A stretch of 64,000 bases of DNA, taken from assembly GCA_934098505.1 (NCBI GenBank), contig CAKOOR010000001.1, positions 372,001 through 436,000 on the forward strand. The letters are read 5' to 3'. A program made the translations under genes and the position numbers. This DNA comes from an uncultured Bacilli bacterium (GTDB lineage: Bacteria > Bacillota_I > Bacilli_A > RF39 > UBA660). This document shows positions 16,826-26,091 of the stretch, piece after piece; position 1 is the stretch's first letter, and each line of letters starts with the position of its first letter. The notes below the pieces were generated by a model that was given only the letters and a program-made list of their open reading frames with translations, ran no database searches and was not told the origin of the DNA.

Positions 16826-17375
16826 TTTCTAACTCCTCTATATCTTTTTCAATGCGATGATATTCTTTAAAAATGCTCTTTCTTCTTTTAATAATATTTT
16901 TAAATCTATAAATTCGTCCTAAAACGGAACCATGTTTTTCAATTTCTAATTTTAAAAAATAGGAAGTCGGATAATCTCTAAAAACAGCTCTAAAGAAGCA
17001 TTTTAAAACACCTGTTCTCTTGACAATTACAGTTCCCTTTAAACTTGTAATTGGCTCTATATCATAGATAACATTGCCTTCAATAATAAGTTTTTTTCCA
17101 TTCTTTTTAGCAAAGTTAATTATTTCTTCATAGCAAATACTAAAATCTTTGCCGGTATAAACTTTACCATACTTTTTAATTAATAATTCTTTTACTTTAG
17201 GTAAGAATTCATCTTCTAATTGATTATCAGTTGGCATATCATATAATCGGTCGCAGTTAACGACAATATAAGTATCATTTTTGATATATTTATTAGCGCT
17301 TGTTGTTTTACCAGAGCCCTTTGTCCCAATAATATTTATAATATCATCTGACGACAATTTCGCTATGAGCTTCAT
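16818..17375 (-). CDS. P-loop ATPase or kinase of unknown role
   Basis: 185 residues. Walker A is GTKGSGKTT at 17-25, an acidic strand with NCDRL follows, and IIEGNVIYDI fits a kinase-like substrate region. The C-terminal third is helical and very basic. I prefer ATG 17375. The frame overlaps the end of the broken acetyltransferase by 32 bases and lacks a clear ribosome binding site, so it may have arisen through the same rearrangement. It precedes the metallopeptidase with an eight-base overlap; the pair probably works together. Confidence 0.6.
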   Translation of the reverse strand: MKLIAKLSSDDIINIIGTKGSGKTTSANKYIKNDTYIVVNCDRLYDMPTDNQLEDEFLPKVKELLIKKYGKVYTGKDFSICYEEIINFAKKNGKKLIIEGNVIYDIEPITSLKGTVIVKRTGVLKCFFRAVFRDYPTSYFLKLEIEKHGSVLGRIYRFKNIIKRRKSIFKEYHRIEKDIEELENA

Positions 17376-17652
17376 GACATGAAACTCTGCCAATGCATTC
17401 GTTAGTACCTTTAATAAAAACACTCCATTTAAAAGTTGTTAAATCGTTAGCGCGTTTCATATCCTGTTCATAGAAAACTTGTTGCTTATCCCAATCGTAC
17501 AAATTAGTAGCATATTTTTTGGGAATAGTAAGATAATAACGATTTACTTCTGTCAACATTAAGATTTGCCAAAGTATCTTTTGTTCTTTCATTGTTTGGG
17601 CTTTTAAAATTAATCTTTCTGTTTCAATAGTTTTGCTTCCTAAATATTTCAT
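17344..17652 (-). pseudogene. truncated GNAT acetyltransferase
   Basis: The first about 100 residues match the start of a RimJ/RimL-like GNAT protein: 'ETERLILKAQT' followed by 'WSVFIKGTNECIGRVS'. The frame stops just after that strand, before the acetyl-CoA binding loop (Q/RxxGxG/A), so it cannot be a working acetyltransferase. ATG 17652 has GAGG upstream. Its end overlaps the start of the P-loop gene, suggesting a deletion joined the two. Confidence 0.7.
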
Positions 17653-17811
17653 TTTTTTCAACCTCATTTATAAATTGAATATATCAATTAAAAAGATATT
17701 TGTAAACCATTAATTGATTAAATTTAAATAATAGTATTTTGATAATATTTTAATATTTTTTTCATCATTCTATAAATTAGACTTTATTTTTTAGTTAAAT
17801 GATTTTTTTAT

Positions 17812-19914
17812 TTATGGACTATAATTTCTAACATCAACGTTATTATCTGCTACTCTAAATTCAAGTGTTCCTAAAATATCAGTTCGATAAATAATGCTAT
17901 TTTTTAAATTTGCTAAAGCTTCTTTATTAGGATGACCATATTTATTTTTCCTGCCTACACTGATAAGTGCATACTTAGGATTTATCATATTAACAAATGC
18001 TAAACTCGTACTAGTTTTAGAACCATGATGACCGACCTTTAAAAAGTCTATTTGGCCTAATTGGTATTGTTTTATAAGATTATCTTCAACCTTAACAGAG
18101 GCATCACCCATAAAAAGAAAAGAATAATTTTGATACTTTAGATAAGTTACTAAAGAATTATCATTTTCATTATCATAATTTAAAGTATTAAGAAATTGAA
18201 AATTTAAAAGTTTACCTTGGATGTTTTCCTTACCCTTTTTAATATTAACTTTCTTTGTTTGAGCTATTTTTATAAGATTACTTTCTAATTCATTAAACTC
18301 ATTATTATTAAAAATTATTTCTTTAATTTTAATATTGTCTAACAAATAAAAAGCATTACCTATATGATCATAATCACCGTGACTTATAATTAAAGTATCG
18401 ATCTTTTTAATATTAATACTATGTAGAAATTTAATAATATTTTGAGCAGTATAATAATTTGGATCAGTTGTAAGACCACCAGTATCAATCATAACTACTT
18501 CTTTTTTTCTAGGACTTACCATAATACTAGCATCGCCTTGAGATACATCTAAATAATAAACTTTTAAGTTATTAGATAAATTATATTGCCAAGGATATAA
18601 ATAAATGATTATAAGATTTAAAAAATGACAATACTTACTCTTATATTTTGATAAGAGAAAAATATTTAAATAATAAATAATAATTACAATGATATTCATT
18701 TTCGGTAAAATAATATTGATACTTAGCTTAGAAAATATTACCGTAAAACCTTCTAATAAAAAGATTAAAAATTTTAAGATAGAAAGAAAAAAAGGAAATA
18801 TAAAAGTTAGAAGGCATACGGGATAGAAAATAAAACTTATAAAAGGAACGAAGAAAAGGTTACAAAGGGGGCTTAAAAGATTATAAGAATAATTAAGAGA
18901 TATCGATATAGGAAGTGACCATAAACACGCTATATAAGTAGTTTTTAAAGATTTTAAAATATAATTTTTAGTTTTATCATTGTAATAAATAAGGCCAAAG
19001 GCACATAAGTTTGAGTAAAGAAAGCCAATATCGTAAAGCAAATAAGGATTGATAAAGAGTAAAAAAGATATACTTAGTAACAACACTTCATAGGTTTGAA
19101 TATTAATCTTTATTTTTTTAGAAAGAAGGATAAAGATTTTTAAGAAAACATACATAACTAAAGCTCTTAGTACGCTAGATGGAAAGTTAATAAGCGCAGC
19201 ATAAACAAAAAGAAAAAGAAAAATAATAATTGTTTGAAAAATATGATTAATTTTCAACCTAGCTAATAGTTTTTCTAAGATAAGAGTAAAGATACTAATA
19301 TGTAAACCAGAAATAGCAAATAAATGAATAACACCTAACTCTTGTAAAGAACTATAAGTATCCTTTTCAATAAGCTTTTTACCATAAATAAGCATAGTAA
19401 GATATCCTTTATCATCAATGCGCATAGTGCGCTCATAGGTAAAGTTTTGCAGTTTAAAAAAGAGGTTTGGACTGGAATTAACACTTACTATTTCTTTTAT
19501 TGTAAAAAGGTAATATATCTCTTTATAATAAAGATATTTTTTATAGTTAAAAGTATTAGGAATAGTATTATTTAAAGGTTGATTCAAGGTTCCTTTTAAA
19601 AGGACATTATCCCCTATCTTAATATCAAGATTTAATTTAGAAGAAGGTTTAGAGCTAGTTTGCAAATTATTAGAATAATAGTAATTAGCTATAATTTTTT
19701 CGGACTTATTTTGATTTTTCGTTAAGATAGTCATCGTTAATTTATCACTAGTCTTTTTGTAGTCAATAACAGTTCCTTCAATAGTTGTTTCCTCGCCAGT
19801 ATAACTTGAGGTTTTTACAATGAAGTTACTTCGATAAAAACTTATTAGAATACTTATAATTGTCAAAATATAAGCAAAGATTTTAAACGGTAATATTATC
19901 TTTGATTTTGGCAT
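17812..19914 (-). CDS. comEC: competence DNA channel ComEC/Rec2
   Basis: 700 residues. ComEC forms the inner-membrane channel that brings single-stranded DNA into the cell. Visible are the N-terminal membrane segments and extracellular domain, the competence domain with LFAISGLHISIF, many membrane segments, and a C-terminal beta-lactamase-like domain with HGDYDHIGN and VGHHGS. ATG 19914 is selected because GGAGAAG lies just upstream; it overlaps the comEA end by 32 bases. All three parts of the family are present. Confidence 0.94.
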   Translation of the reverse strand: MPKSKIILPFKIFAYILTIISILISFYRSNFIVKTSSYTGEETTIEGTVIDYKKTSDKLTMTILTKNQNKSEKIIANYYYSNNLQTSSKPSSKLNLDIKIGDNVLLKGTLNQPLNNTIPNTFNYKKYLYYKEIYYLFTIKEIVSVNSSPNLFFKLQNFTYERTMRIDDKGYLTMLIYGKKLIEKDTYSSLQELGVIHLFAISGLHISIFTLILEKLLARLKINHIFQTIIIFLFLFVYAALINFPSSVLRALVMYVFLKIFILLSKKIKINIQTYEVLLLSISFLLFINPYLLYDIGFLYSNLCAFGLIYYNDKTKNYILKSLKTTYIACLWSLPISISLNYSYNLLSPLCNLFFVPFISFIFYPVCLLTFIFPFFLSILKFLIFLLEGFTVIFSKLSINIILPKMNIIVIIIYYLNIFLLSKYKSKYCHFLNLIIIYLYPWQYNLSNNLKVYYLDVSQGDASIMVSPRKKEVVMIDTGGLTTDPNYYTAQNIIKFLHSINIKKIDTLIISHGDYDHIGNAFYLLDNIKIKEIIFNNNEFNELESNLIKIAQTKKVNIKKGKENIQGKLLNFQFLNTLNYDNENDNSLVTYLKYQNYSFLFMGDASVKVEDNLIKQYQLGQIDFLKVGHHGSKTSTSLAFVNMINPKYALISVGRKNKYGHPNKEALANLKNSIIYRTDILGTLEFRVADNNVDVRNYSP

Positions 19915-20635
19915 ATAAAGCTTCTCCAATTCCACTGACATTTTTTAAATCTTCAATCGTCTTAAAGCTGCCATTATTAGTACGATAGTCAATAATATCT
20001 TGAGCTTTGGCATCTCCTATTCCAGTAAGTGCTGTTAACTCATCTTTAGTAGCCGTATTGATATTGATTAAAATATTGGTATTACTATCAATTTTAGCAT
20101 TACTACTAGCAGTCGTGGTATCTTTATTTGGAATTGCTGCATTATTGGGGATTTCTTGATTCTTAGTAACAGTTGTAGTAGTTGTTGATTTAACTACTTC
20201 ATCTTTTTTAGGAACGTAAATAACCATCTCTAAACTTACTTTTTTACTTAGATTAATTGTCGTAGTATCTGCAGTCTTTAGAAGACCACCAGCTAATTTT
20301 AGACAATCATTAACAATACTGTTAGTTGATACTTCATAAACACCAGGATTTTTAACGGCACCTTTAACATCAACATAGTATTTATCTTCTTTGACAGTTT
20401 CATCTAGAGAATTACCGATATTTGGCGTAAGGTTATTATCTTTACTGCTAATATCAAGATCATTATTTGTTAAAGTACCATCATATTTTGCGATATCATT
20501 AATAGATTTTAAATCAGTTTGAAAAAAAGTATGGTAGATATTTATCCCTAAAATACTTAAACTTATTAAAATTATAAAAAGCTTAACAAAATACTTAGAA
20601 AAAAACTGTTTTACTAAGTCAAAATAAAAATTCAT
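19883..20635 (-). CDS. comEA: competence DNA receptor ComEA
   Basis: 250 residues. ComEA is a membrane-anchored protein that binds double-stranded DNA outside the cell. It has one N-terminal membrane segment (about 17-35), an SLBB domain beginning VDVKGAVKNPGVYEV, a Thr/Asn-rich linker, and a C-terminal double helix-hairpin-helix (ININTATKDELTALTGIG ... VSGIGEAL) that binds DNA. AGGAGGTGAT precedes the start. comEB, which lies between comEA and comEC in Bacillus, is missing. Confidence 0.93.
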   Translation of the reverse strand: MNFYFDLVKQFFSKYFVKLFIILISLSILGINIYHTFFQTDLKSINDIAKYDGTLTNNDLDISSKDNNLTPNIGNSLDETVKEDKYYVDVKGAVKNPGVYEVSTNSIVNDCLKLAGGLLKTADTTTINLSKKVSLEMVIYVPKKDEVVKSTTTTTVTKNQEIPNNAAIPNKDTTTASSNAKIDSNTNILININTATKDELTALTGIGDAKAQDIIDYRTNNGSFKTIEDLKNVSGIGEALYAKIKDNITV

Positions 20636-20779
20636 AATTTATCACCTCCTAATTATATATATTGGTAATAGATCATGAATTTCCTTCAAAAATTATAAAT
20701 TTTTGCTAATTTTTTACTATTTTTGGGCTTTTTTCACTTCAAGCAAATGAATTATCCCTTTATTTTAACTATTTTATAA

Positions 20780-21940
20780 TTAAAGTTTGATTATTTTATC
20801 ACGCAATTTTTTATTTTGGCTTTCGACAGCTATTTTTTCAGTTATTCCAATCATGACAATAGCATTGATAGCAAAGGATCCACCATAACTAAAGAATGGA
20901 AGTGGTACTCCTGTTAATGGCATTAACCCTAAAACGCCAAGCATATTAATTACAGTGTGCAATGCTAGATAACAACAAGTACCATAGGCAATTAAACTCA
21001 TGCTAACATCAGGAGCTTTTTTGGCTATTTTTAATATTTGCAAAAGAATGATTATGTATCCTAAAATGATCATGATACCGGTTACTAAGCCTAGTTCTTC
21101 GACAATAATTGGGAAGATAAAGTCGGTGTGAGCTTCTGGTAAATAAAGATATTTTTGAGTCGAATTGCCAAAGCCTAGACCAAATAAACCGCCATTTTTA
21201 ATAGCAATATAACCGTTACAAACTTGATAGCCTAATCGTTCGTTTCGCTTTTCTTCGCTGCAAGGAGCAAGAAAGGAAAAACGTGACAACTGATAACTGG
21301 TAAATATTTTATCCTTAAAAGCTATACAACCCAAGATCCCTATAACAGCAACAATTAAAATTATTAAATTAGATCGTAGTCTAGTTTTTTTGGGCATCGG
21401 AACAGCAAAAAAGATGAGAAGGGCTAAAACGCCAATGATAATGGCACTACCAAGATCAGGTTGCTTTAGAACTAAAAGGGCTGTAACTTCAGCTAAAAAT
21501 AAGGGAATAAAGTAAATAAAGGCTCGTGTTTCTTTTTTCTTAACAATATCTTCATAACTATAAGCTAAATAAATAATAATAATTGACTTCGCAAATTCAG
21601 CAGGTTGAAAGTTAAAAAATCCTAATTCATACCACCCTTTTGTACCATTAGTAATTTTACCAGCAAGTAGTAAGCCTACAAGGGAGGCTCCGATTAAAAT
21701 CATCAGAAAACAGGAAATAATTTTATAAGATTTTAGGGGAAACCGTGTCACGATAATAGCTACAATGACACTTATAACTAGAATAGCACATTGCCGAATG
21801 AAATAATAATTACTAGCAACGCCTTGCTTTAGAACTGTCAGGACACTTGAAGCACTAAAAATCATTATACAACCTAAGACTGAGTATAAAATGATTAAAA
21901 AAAGTAAAAGTAAGTCCATTTTGGCTATTTTCTTCTTCAT
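20780..21940 (-). CDS. ftsW: FtsW/RodA peptidoglycan polymerase, FtsW-like
   Basis: 386 residues, about ten membrane segments. SEDS proteins join lipid II units into glycan chains. The segment FGNSTQKYLYLPEAHTDFIFPIIVEELG and the C-terminal PLPFFSYGG are hallmarks, and the 'LPEAHTDFIF' wording favours FtsW (division) over RodA. AGGTGG precedes ATG 21940. It stands apart from the mur/ftsQ operon at 45 kb. Confidence 0.92.
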   Translation of the reverse strand: MKKKIAKMDLLLLFLIILYSVLGCIMIFSASSVLTVLKQGVASNYYFIRQCAILVISVIVAIIVTRFPLKSYKIISCFLMILIGASLVGLLLAGKITNGTKGWYELGFFNFQPAEFAKSIIIIYLAYSYEDIVKKKETRAFIYFIPLFLAEVTALLVLKQPDLGSAIIIGVLALLIFFAVPMPKKTRLRSNLIILIVAVIGILGCIAFKDKIFTSYQLSRFSFLAPCSEEKRNERLGYQVCNGYIAIKNGGLFGLGFGNSTQKYLYLPEAHTDFIFPIIVEELGLVTGIMIILGYIIILLQILKIAKKAPDVSMSLIAYGTCCYLALHTVINMLGVLGLMPLTGVPLPFFSYGGSFAINAIVMIGITEKIAVESQNKKLRDKIIKL

Positions 21941-22059
21941 TTTGACCACCTATTATAATAATACCATAAATTAGTCAAGTTTTTAGGGATAAATTTCTAC
22001 TTGTGTCAAAAAACGTGTCAATCCATAAAATATATTAGATACATAAAGGAGGTATAAAT

Positions 22060-22239
22060 ATGTATTATTACGGTAATAACGGCTACTATGGTGGCTACGG
22101 TTATCAAAATCCTTGTAGTACTTATGTTGGTACCACTGCTGGTTATGGCTATGGCGCTGCTATTTGGATTGTTTTATTTATTCTTTTAGTAATTATCATC
22201 GGTGCTGGTTGGTATGCTGGTGGCAATAACAACCGTTAA
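22060..22239 (+). CDS. YjcZ-like Gly/Tyr-rich mini membrane protein
   Basis: 59 residues. A Gly/Tyr/Asn-rich head (repeats of GYGYG type) is followed by one hydrophobic helix (AAIWIVLFILLVIIIGAGW) and a short GGNNNR tail. That layout and the FILLVIIIGAGW motif match the tiny YjcZ family linked to sporulation in Bacillus, though its role is unclear. A perfect AAAGGAGG lies eight bases before the ATG and a terminator follows at once, so it is its own transcript. Confidence 0.75.
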   Translation: MYYYGNNGYYGGYGYQNPCSTYVGTTAGYGYGAAIWIVLFILLVIIIGAGWYAGGNNNR

Positions 22240-22261
22240 GAGAGACTTCTCTCTTTTTCTT
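22238..22261 (+). terminator. terminator of the mini-protein
   Basis: AAGAGAG (22238-22244) and CTCTCTT (22249-22255) form a compact stem with an ACTT loop, followed by TTTCTTTT. It begins inside the stop codon of the gene. Confidence 0.85.
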
Positions 22262-22373
22262 TTGGCAAAATCAATTGGCTAAACGAATTTATTTGGATAT
22301 TTATGATTTAAAATTACCCCCTTTCCTTTTAGAATATTTTTTGGTAAAATACCTATGAATGTGGGGTAGTATT

Positions 22374-22928
22374 ATGAAGTTACCAAATATAAAGATATTA
22401 GATGAAAAGGAAAAAATATTGCATAAAAAAGCTTTACCAATAACGGAGTTTCCAATTTCCAAAGAAGATCAAAAGAATATTGAAGATATGATTACTTATC
22501 TTACTATGAGTCAAATTGAAGAATATGCTGAAAAGTATGACTTGCGACCTGGGATGGGACTTGCCTATCCGCAAATTGGAATTGGCAAACGTATCTTTGT
22601 TATCGTTGATGAAATAGAAAAAGGAAAATTTGAAAATTATGTTATAATTAATCCTAAAATTGTTTCACAAAGTGAAGAACTTATCTATGTTGGCGAGGGC
22701 GAAGGTTGTCTATCCGTTAATCGGGAGGTAGAAGGTATTGTGCCAAGATGTGCCAGAGTTACTATTGAGTATAACGATTACAATGGTGATACTTATCGTA
22801 TTCGTGTTCGTGAAGATATTGCAGTAGCATTTCAACATGAAATAGATCATCTAGACGGTATCTTATTTGTCGATAAAATTGATAGAAAGAATCCTTTTAA
22901 AGATAAAGAATTAATGCGCGAAATATAA
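22374..22928 (+). CDS. def: peptide deformylase
   Basis: Removes the formyl group from new protein N-termini. 184 residues. The three motifs are present: GMGLAYPQIG (motif 1, with Tyr where Ala is usual), EGCLS (motif 2, metal Cys) and HEIDH (motif 3, metal ligands and catalytic Glu). Length and the loop before motif 1 fit the Gram-positive type 2 group. ATG 22374 is taken as start, with GGGG upstream; an in-frame ATG lies at 22359. Confidence 0.95.
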   Translation: MKLPNIKILDEKEKILHKKALPITEFPISKEDQKNIEDMITYLTMSQIEEYAEKYDLRPGMGLAYPQIGIGKRIFVIVDEIEKGKFENYVIINPKIVSQSEELIYVGEGEGCLSVNREVEGIVPRCARVTIEYNDYNGDTYRIRVREDIAVAFQHEIDHLDGILFVDKIDRKNPFKDKELMREI

Positions 22929-22957
22929 TTTTACTTTAATCTAATTTTTATAATATT

Positions 22958-22990
22958 AAAAGTAGTGGGTATTTAAAACTCACTACTTTT
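22958..22990. terminator. shared terminator between def and the beta-helix gene
   Basis: AAAAGTAGTG (22958-22967) pairs with CACTACTTTT (22981-22990). T-runs follow on both strands, so it can end transcripts from both sides; it includes the stop codon of the minus-strand gene. Confidence 0.8.
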
Positions 22991-24440
22991 TAGCTGTAAC
23001 TTTACTTGTTACAGAAATATCATCGGTTACCAGAGTACCATTGGTATACTTGCCATCTTTATAAATATAATTTTCTAAATTTCCACTACTAGTGCCATCT
23101 TTATAAAATTCGTAATTACCTTTAGTTAAAGATTTAGTACTGATAATAAGAGAATTGAAATCATCTTGAGCTTGGAAAGTTAATATTTCTTTATTATCAC
23201 TATTTAATAAACTAAGAACACTATTCTTTTTAACAATATCTTGTAACTTTAGACAAACAGTATAATTTTTCGAACTAGTAACAGGAGTTTCATAAATGTC
23301 TTTACCTAGGGCAATTAAGGTACCACCGTTAATAGAATAACCACTGGTAGTATCAATTGGCGCATCTTCTTCGGTTCCTATGAGATAAGTTAAGCCACCA
23401 TCGATGGCAATGTCTTGTTTTGATTTAAGGTTAGCTTTCGTACTATTTATAAACAAATTGCCATCAACAATATTGATTAAACCACCATCTTCGCTAGTAA
23501 CGATACCATAATTTTTAGCACTAATATTAACGGTTCCACTATTTAAAGTAAAATCATTAGAAACAATATTAATGCCTATATTTTGATTGCCATTGATATT
23601 TAAAATGCCTGTTCCTTTAAGCTCCAATGGACCTGTTGAATAAATAACACTATCATAATAAGATGTCCCTTTATCACTTAAACTATTAGTTGTACCTTCT
23701 AAAGTTTCTATTTTTAATTTACCGGTTCCTTTATTAATGATACTAGCGGTATCTTTAGTGTTTATGGTTATATTATTTAGTGACAAAGTTACATCACCAT
23801 TACAACTAACAATAATGCTATGACTGAACTTGCCAGTTAAATTATAAGTGCCACCTCTGGTTATTAAAATATTTTGGTCATAATCATCTAAATTGATATC
23901 TTTATCAGTAACTTCTTTGCCATCTAGATTAGGAATATTTGTATTATTTTTATCGTTATTTTGATTATTATTTTTAGAATTATCTTCAACAATTATATCC
24001 GCTGGTAAAAAAGTAATAGGCTTTATAGCAAGATATAAAATACTAACAGTTAAACTTAAGCTTAGGATTAAATAAACACCTATTTTAGCTAAAGGAAAAA
24101 AAGTTAATTTAAAAGTTAAATAATTAAAGCCGGAAAATAATAAATAAAATAGTATTTGAATAGATATAACTACTAGAATTGAAGTCACAACAACCGTTAT
24201 AATTTGGCTGGTTCTACTGGTACTAATTTTAGTATTTGTAATAGTATCATTATTATCATAGCCATAACTAGGATAATATGAATCAAAATTACTACCATAA
24301 TCATAATCGCTATAATTGTTACTGTAACTAGAATTGTTATCAAGGTTATTATTAGTTAAATTACTATACAAAATAATACTAAAGCTAGTAAAAACCAATA
24401 ATAGTGTTATTAATATTATATTTTTATTTTTTCTTCTCAT
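22983..24440 (-). CDS. membrane protein with Cthe_2159-like beta-helix domain
   Basis: 485 residues. An N-terminal membrane segment, an Asn/Ser/Tyr-rich stretch and two more membrane segments lead to an external domain of about 290 residues. This domain has regular short repeats (GTYNLTGKFS, GTGKLKIETLEG, GTGILNING) as in the calcium-binding, pectate-binding Cthe_2159 beta-helix family. A role in binding sugars or wall is likely but unproven. ATG 24440 has AGGAGA upstream. It closes the minus-strand envelope block. Confidence 0.7.
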   Translation of the reverse strand: MRRKNKNIILITLLLVFTSFSIILYSNLTNNNLDNNSSYSNNYSDYDYGSNFDSYYPSYGYDNNDTITNTKISTSRTSQIITVVVTSILVVISIQILFYLLFSGFNYLTFKLTFFPLAKIGVYLILSLSLTVSILYLAIKPITFLPADIIVEDNSKNNNQNNDKNNTNIPNLDGKEVTDKDINLDDYDQNILITRGGTYNLTGKFSHSIIVSCNGDVTLSLNNITINTKDTASIINKGTGKLKIETLEGTTNSLSDKGTSYYDSVIYSTGPLELKGTGILNINGNQNIGINIVSNDFTLNSGTVNISAKNYGIVTSEDGGLINIVDGNLFINSTKANLKSKQDIAIDGGLTYLIGTEEDAPIDTTSGYSINGGTLIALGKDIYETPVTSSKNYTVCLKLQDIVKKNSVLSLLNSDNKEILTFQAQDDFNSLIISTKSLTKGNYEFYKDGTSSGNLENYIYKDGKYTNGTLVTDDISVTSKVTAKK

Positions 24441-24518
24441 AAGTTCTCTCCTACACTTTTTCATTTTAATTATTAATTGTGAAGAATTAATGAAAAAAAG
24501 GCATATAAGTAGCCTTTC

Positions 24519-24728
24519 TTATGCAAATAGTTTGTTTAAGACCCCAGCTGCTTCCTCATTAGTTAACGGTAGCAAGTCATTGCCTTCTACTCTCCTAAGT
24601 AATAAATCATGATAATCCATTTCGTTAGTTAGATAAACATATTTGTGATTGTTGTACTCTATTTCTTTAACTATTAAATAAATTTTACCATCTAAGGTAT
24701 AAAAATCAACTGTATCCTTTATATTCAT
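24519..24728 (-). CDS. small soluble protein of unknown function
   Basis: 69 residues, acidic, with no membrane segment. It has alternating strands such as KIYLIVKEIEYNNHKYVYL, then a short helix, similar in style to DUF1292-like proteins but not clearly one of them. Its start overlaps the stop of the preceding gene as ATGA, so it is translated with it. Function unknown. Confidence 0.65.
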   Translation of the reverse strand: MNIKDTVDFYTLDGKIYLIVKEIEYNNHKYVYLTNEMDYHDLLLRRVEGNDLLPLTNEEAAGVLNKLFA

Positions 24729-25492
24729 AGCGCTTTACCACTTTCTTCTTGCAAATTTAAGCTTTGAATGTTTTCTTCTAAAATTCGAATTCCTTCAACG
24801 TAATCTATTCCTCTTGCACCTTTTTCACCGTCATTTTTAGGGTTAACAATAGGCAGACCATACTGCATATAATTTGCATAACCTCGATCAGCTACATCTT
24901 TATAAGTACTAAAGTATTTGTACTTGTAAGTTTCAAGATTTTCCCCATAATAAGTTTCATATAGATTTGAGATTTTTCCACAAAGGCTAATAGCATAAAT
25001 AGCTTGATCACGGTTTAAATGATTATCTTCGTCATTTTTACTATTGTCCATTATTCCCTTAATCAAATTTTCAATCTGAGTTTTATTTTCTTCAGTTATT
25101 TTTTCCGGCAATGAAGCATCATCACCAAAATATTTTTTTTGATTTATTAAATCATTGATTATATCTTGTGTATCTTTTTTAGCCTTTTCAAATTCTATTT
25201 CTGGTTTAGCAATCATTCCTAGCTTTGCTGCTACAACTAAAATACTCAAAGCTGCCAATATTTTAAGAAATGTGCGACGATCCATTTTTCTGCTCTGTAA
25301 AGAAGCGTTATGAAAAATTTTACCATCATAATCAATGTTATTATCTTTTAAAGTTTGCCATGCTTCATTTAATTGTCTGCGTCTTTCTTCTGCTTCATGA
25401 GCGGCATGGAAATTTTGATACGTTACATTTTCGACCTGTCTAACTTGGACTGGATCTATTTTTTGACTATTATTATTTTCTATATCTTCCAT
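24725..25492 (-). CDS. membrane protein with internal Tat-like motif
   Basis: 255 residues, family not recognised. An N-terminal region of about 70 polar residues precedes DRRTFLK (71-77) and a 16-residue hydrophobic stretch (ILAALSILVVAAKLGM). The twin-Arg pattern with FLK matches a Tat signal, but it is internal rather than at the start. The rest (about 160 residues) is helical, acidic and probably outside. AGGTGAT precedes ATG 25492. It lies next to the sortase and may belong to the same surface system. Confidence 0.55.
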   Translation of the reverse strand: MEDIENNNSQKIDPVQVRQVENVTYQNFHAAHEAEERRRQLNEAWQTLKDNNIDYDGKIFHNASLQSRKMDRRTFLKILAALSILVVAAKLGMIAKPEIEFEKAKKDTQDIINDLINQKKYFGDDASLPEKITEENKTQIENLIKGIMDNSKNDEDNHLNRDQAIYAISLCGKISNLYETYYGENLETYKYKYFSTYKDVADRGYANYMQYGLPIVNPKNDGEKGARGIDYVEGIRILEENIQSLNLQEESGKAL

Positions 25493-25521
25493 TACTATCA
25501 CCTACTATAATAATAGCATTC

Positions 25522-26091
25522 TTAAACTTTTTTCGCAACTAAAATAATATCGCCATTAGCACTTTCATTACAAGTTTGAATATATAAGTATTTACCAAGA
25601 TTATCATATTGGTTAGTAATACCTACTATTTCATAAGTTAAATCATATCCTTTATAATTAATATTAATAATATTATTACTATTTAAAAAATCTTTATCTT
25701 GGTACTTAAATATAATATTAAAAGGAAGGTCATAATCTTTAGAACTATGACCATATATATAGCAGTTAGTATCATCAAGTAAACTACAGCGATAATCAAC
25801 GAATATGGCTCCAAAGCGATCTTCTTGACGTTTGTAATTATGATTTAAATAATATTTATTATCAGTTGTTTGGGTTAAAAGATAAGTTTTATTACCTAGA
25901 GTAATACTACCAATTATATCGTTATTTATTTCTTTAGTATAATCATCTTTATACTCATTGCTGGCCATATTAGTATACTTTTCAACCTCGGCATAGCTAA
26001 ATTTCATTCTTACTAAGCACATGATTATTAAAATAAAATTTAGAACTAATAAAACACTTAAGATACTACGAATTTTCTTACTTTCTAGCAT
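25522..26091 (-). CDS. class B-like sortase lacking the usual arginine
   Basis: 189 residues. Sortases cut a sorting signal and attach proteins to the wall. One N-terminal membrane segment (about 8-27) is followed by class B-like features: RFGAIFVDYR, YGHSS with catalytic His115, and YIQTC with catalytic Cys174. The conserved Arg that should follow the Cys by about 8-10 residues is missing; the aligned segment reads NGDIILVAKK, with Asp181 there and no Arg in the C-terminal 15 residues. Its start overlaps its likely substrate gene by 14 bases. Confidence 0.85.
   Translation of the reverse strand: MLESKKIRSILSVLLVLNFILIIMCLVRMKFSYAEVEKYTNMASNEYKDDYTKEINNDIIGSITLGNKTYLLTQTTDNKYYLNHNYKRQEDRFGAIFVDYRCSLLDDTNCYIYGHSSKDYDLPFNIIFKYQDKDFLNSNNIININYKGYDLTYEIVGITNQYDNLGKYLYIQTCNESANGDIILVAKKV

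Noticed and set aside
22003..22030. GTGTCAA direct repeat before the YjcZ-like gene
   Set aside because: Two short copies 14 bases apart in AT-rich DNA; too weak to call an operator.
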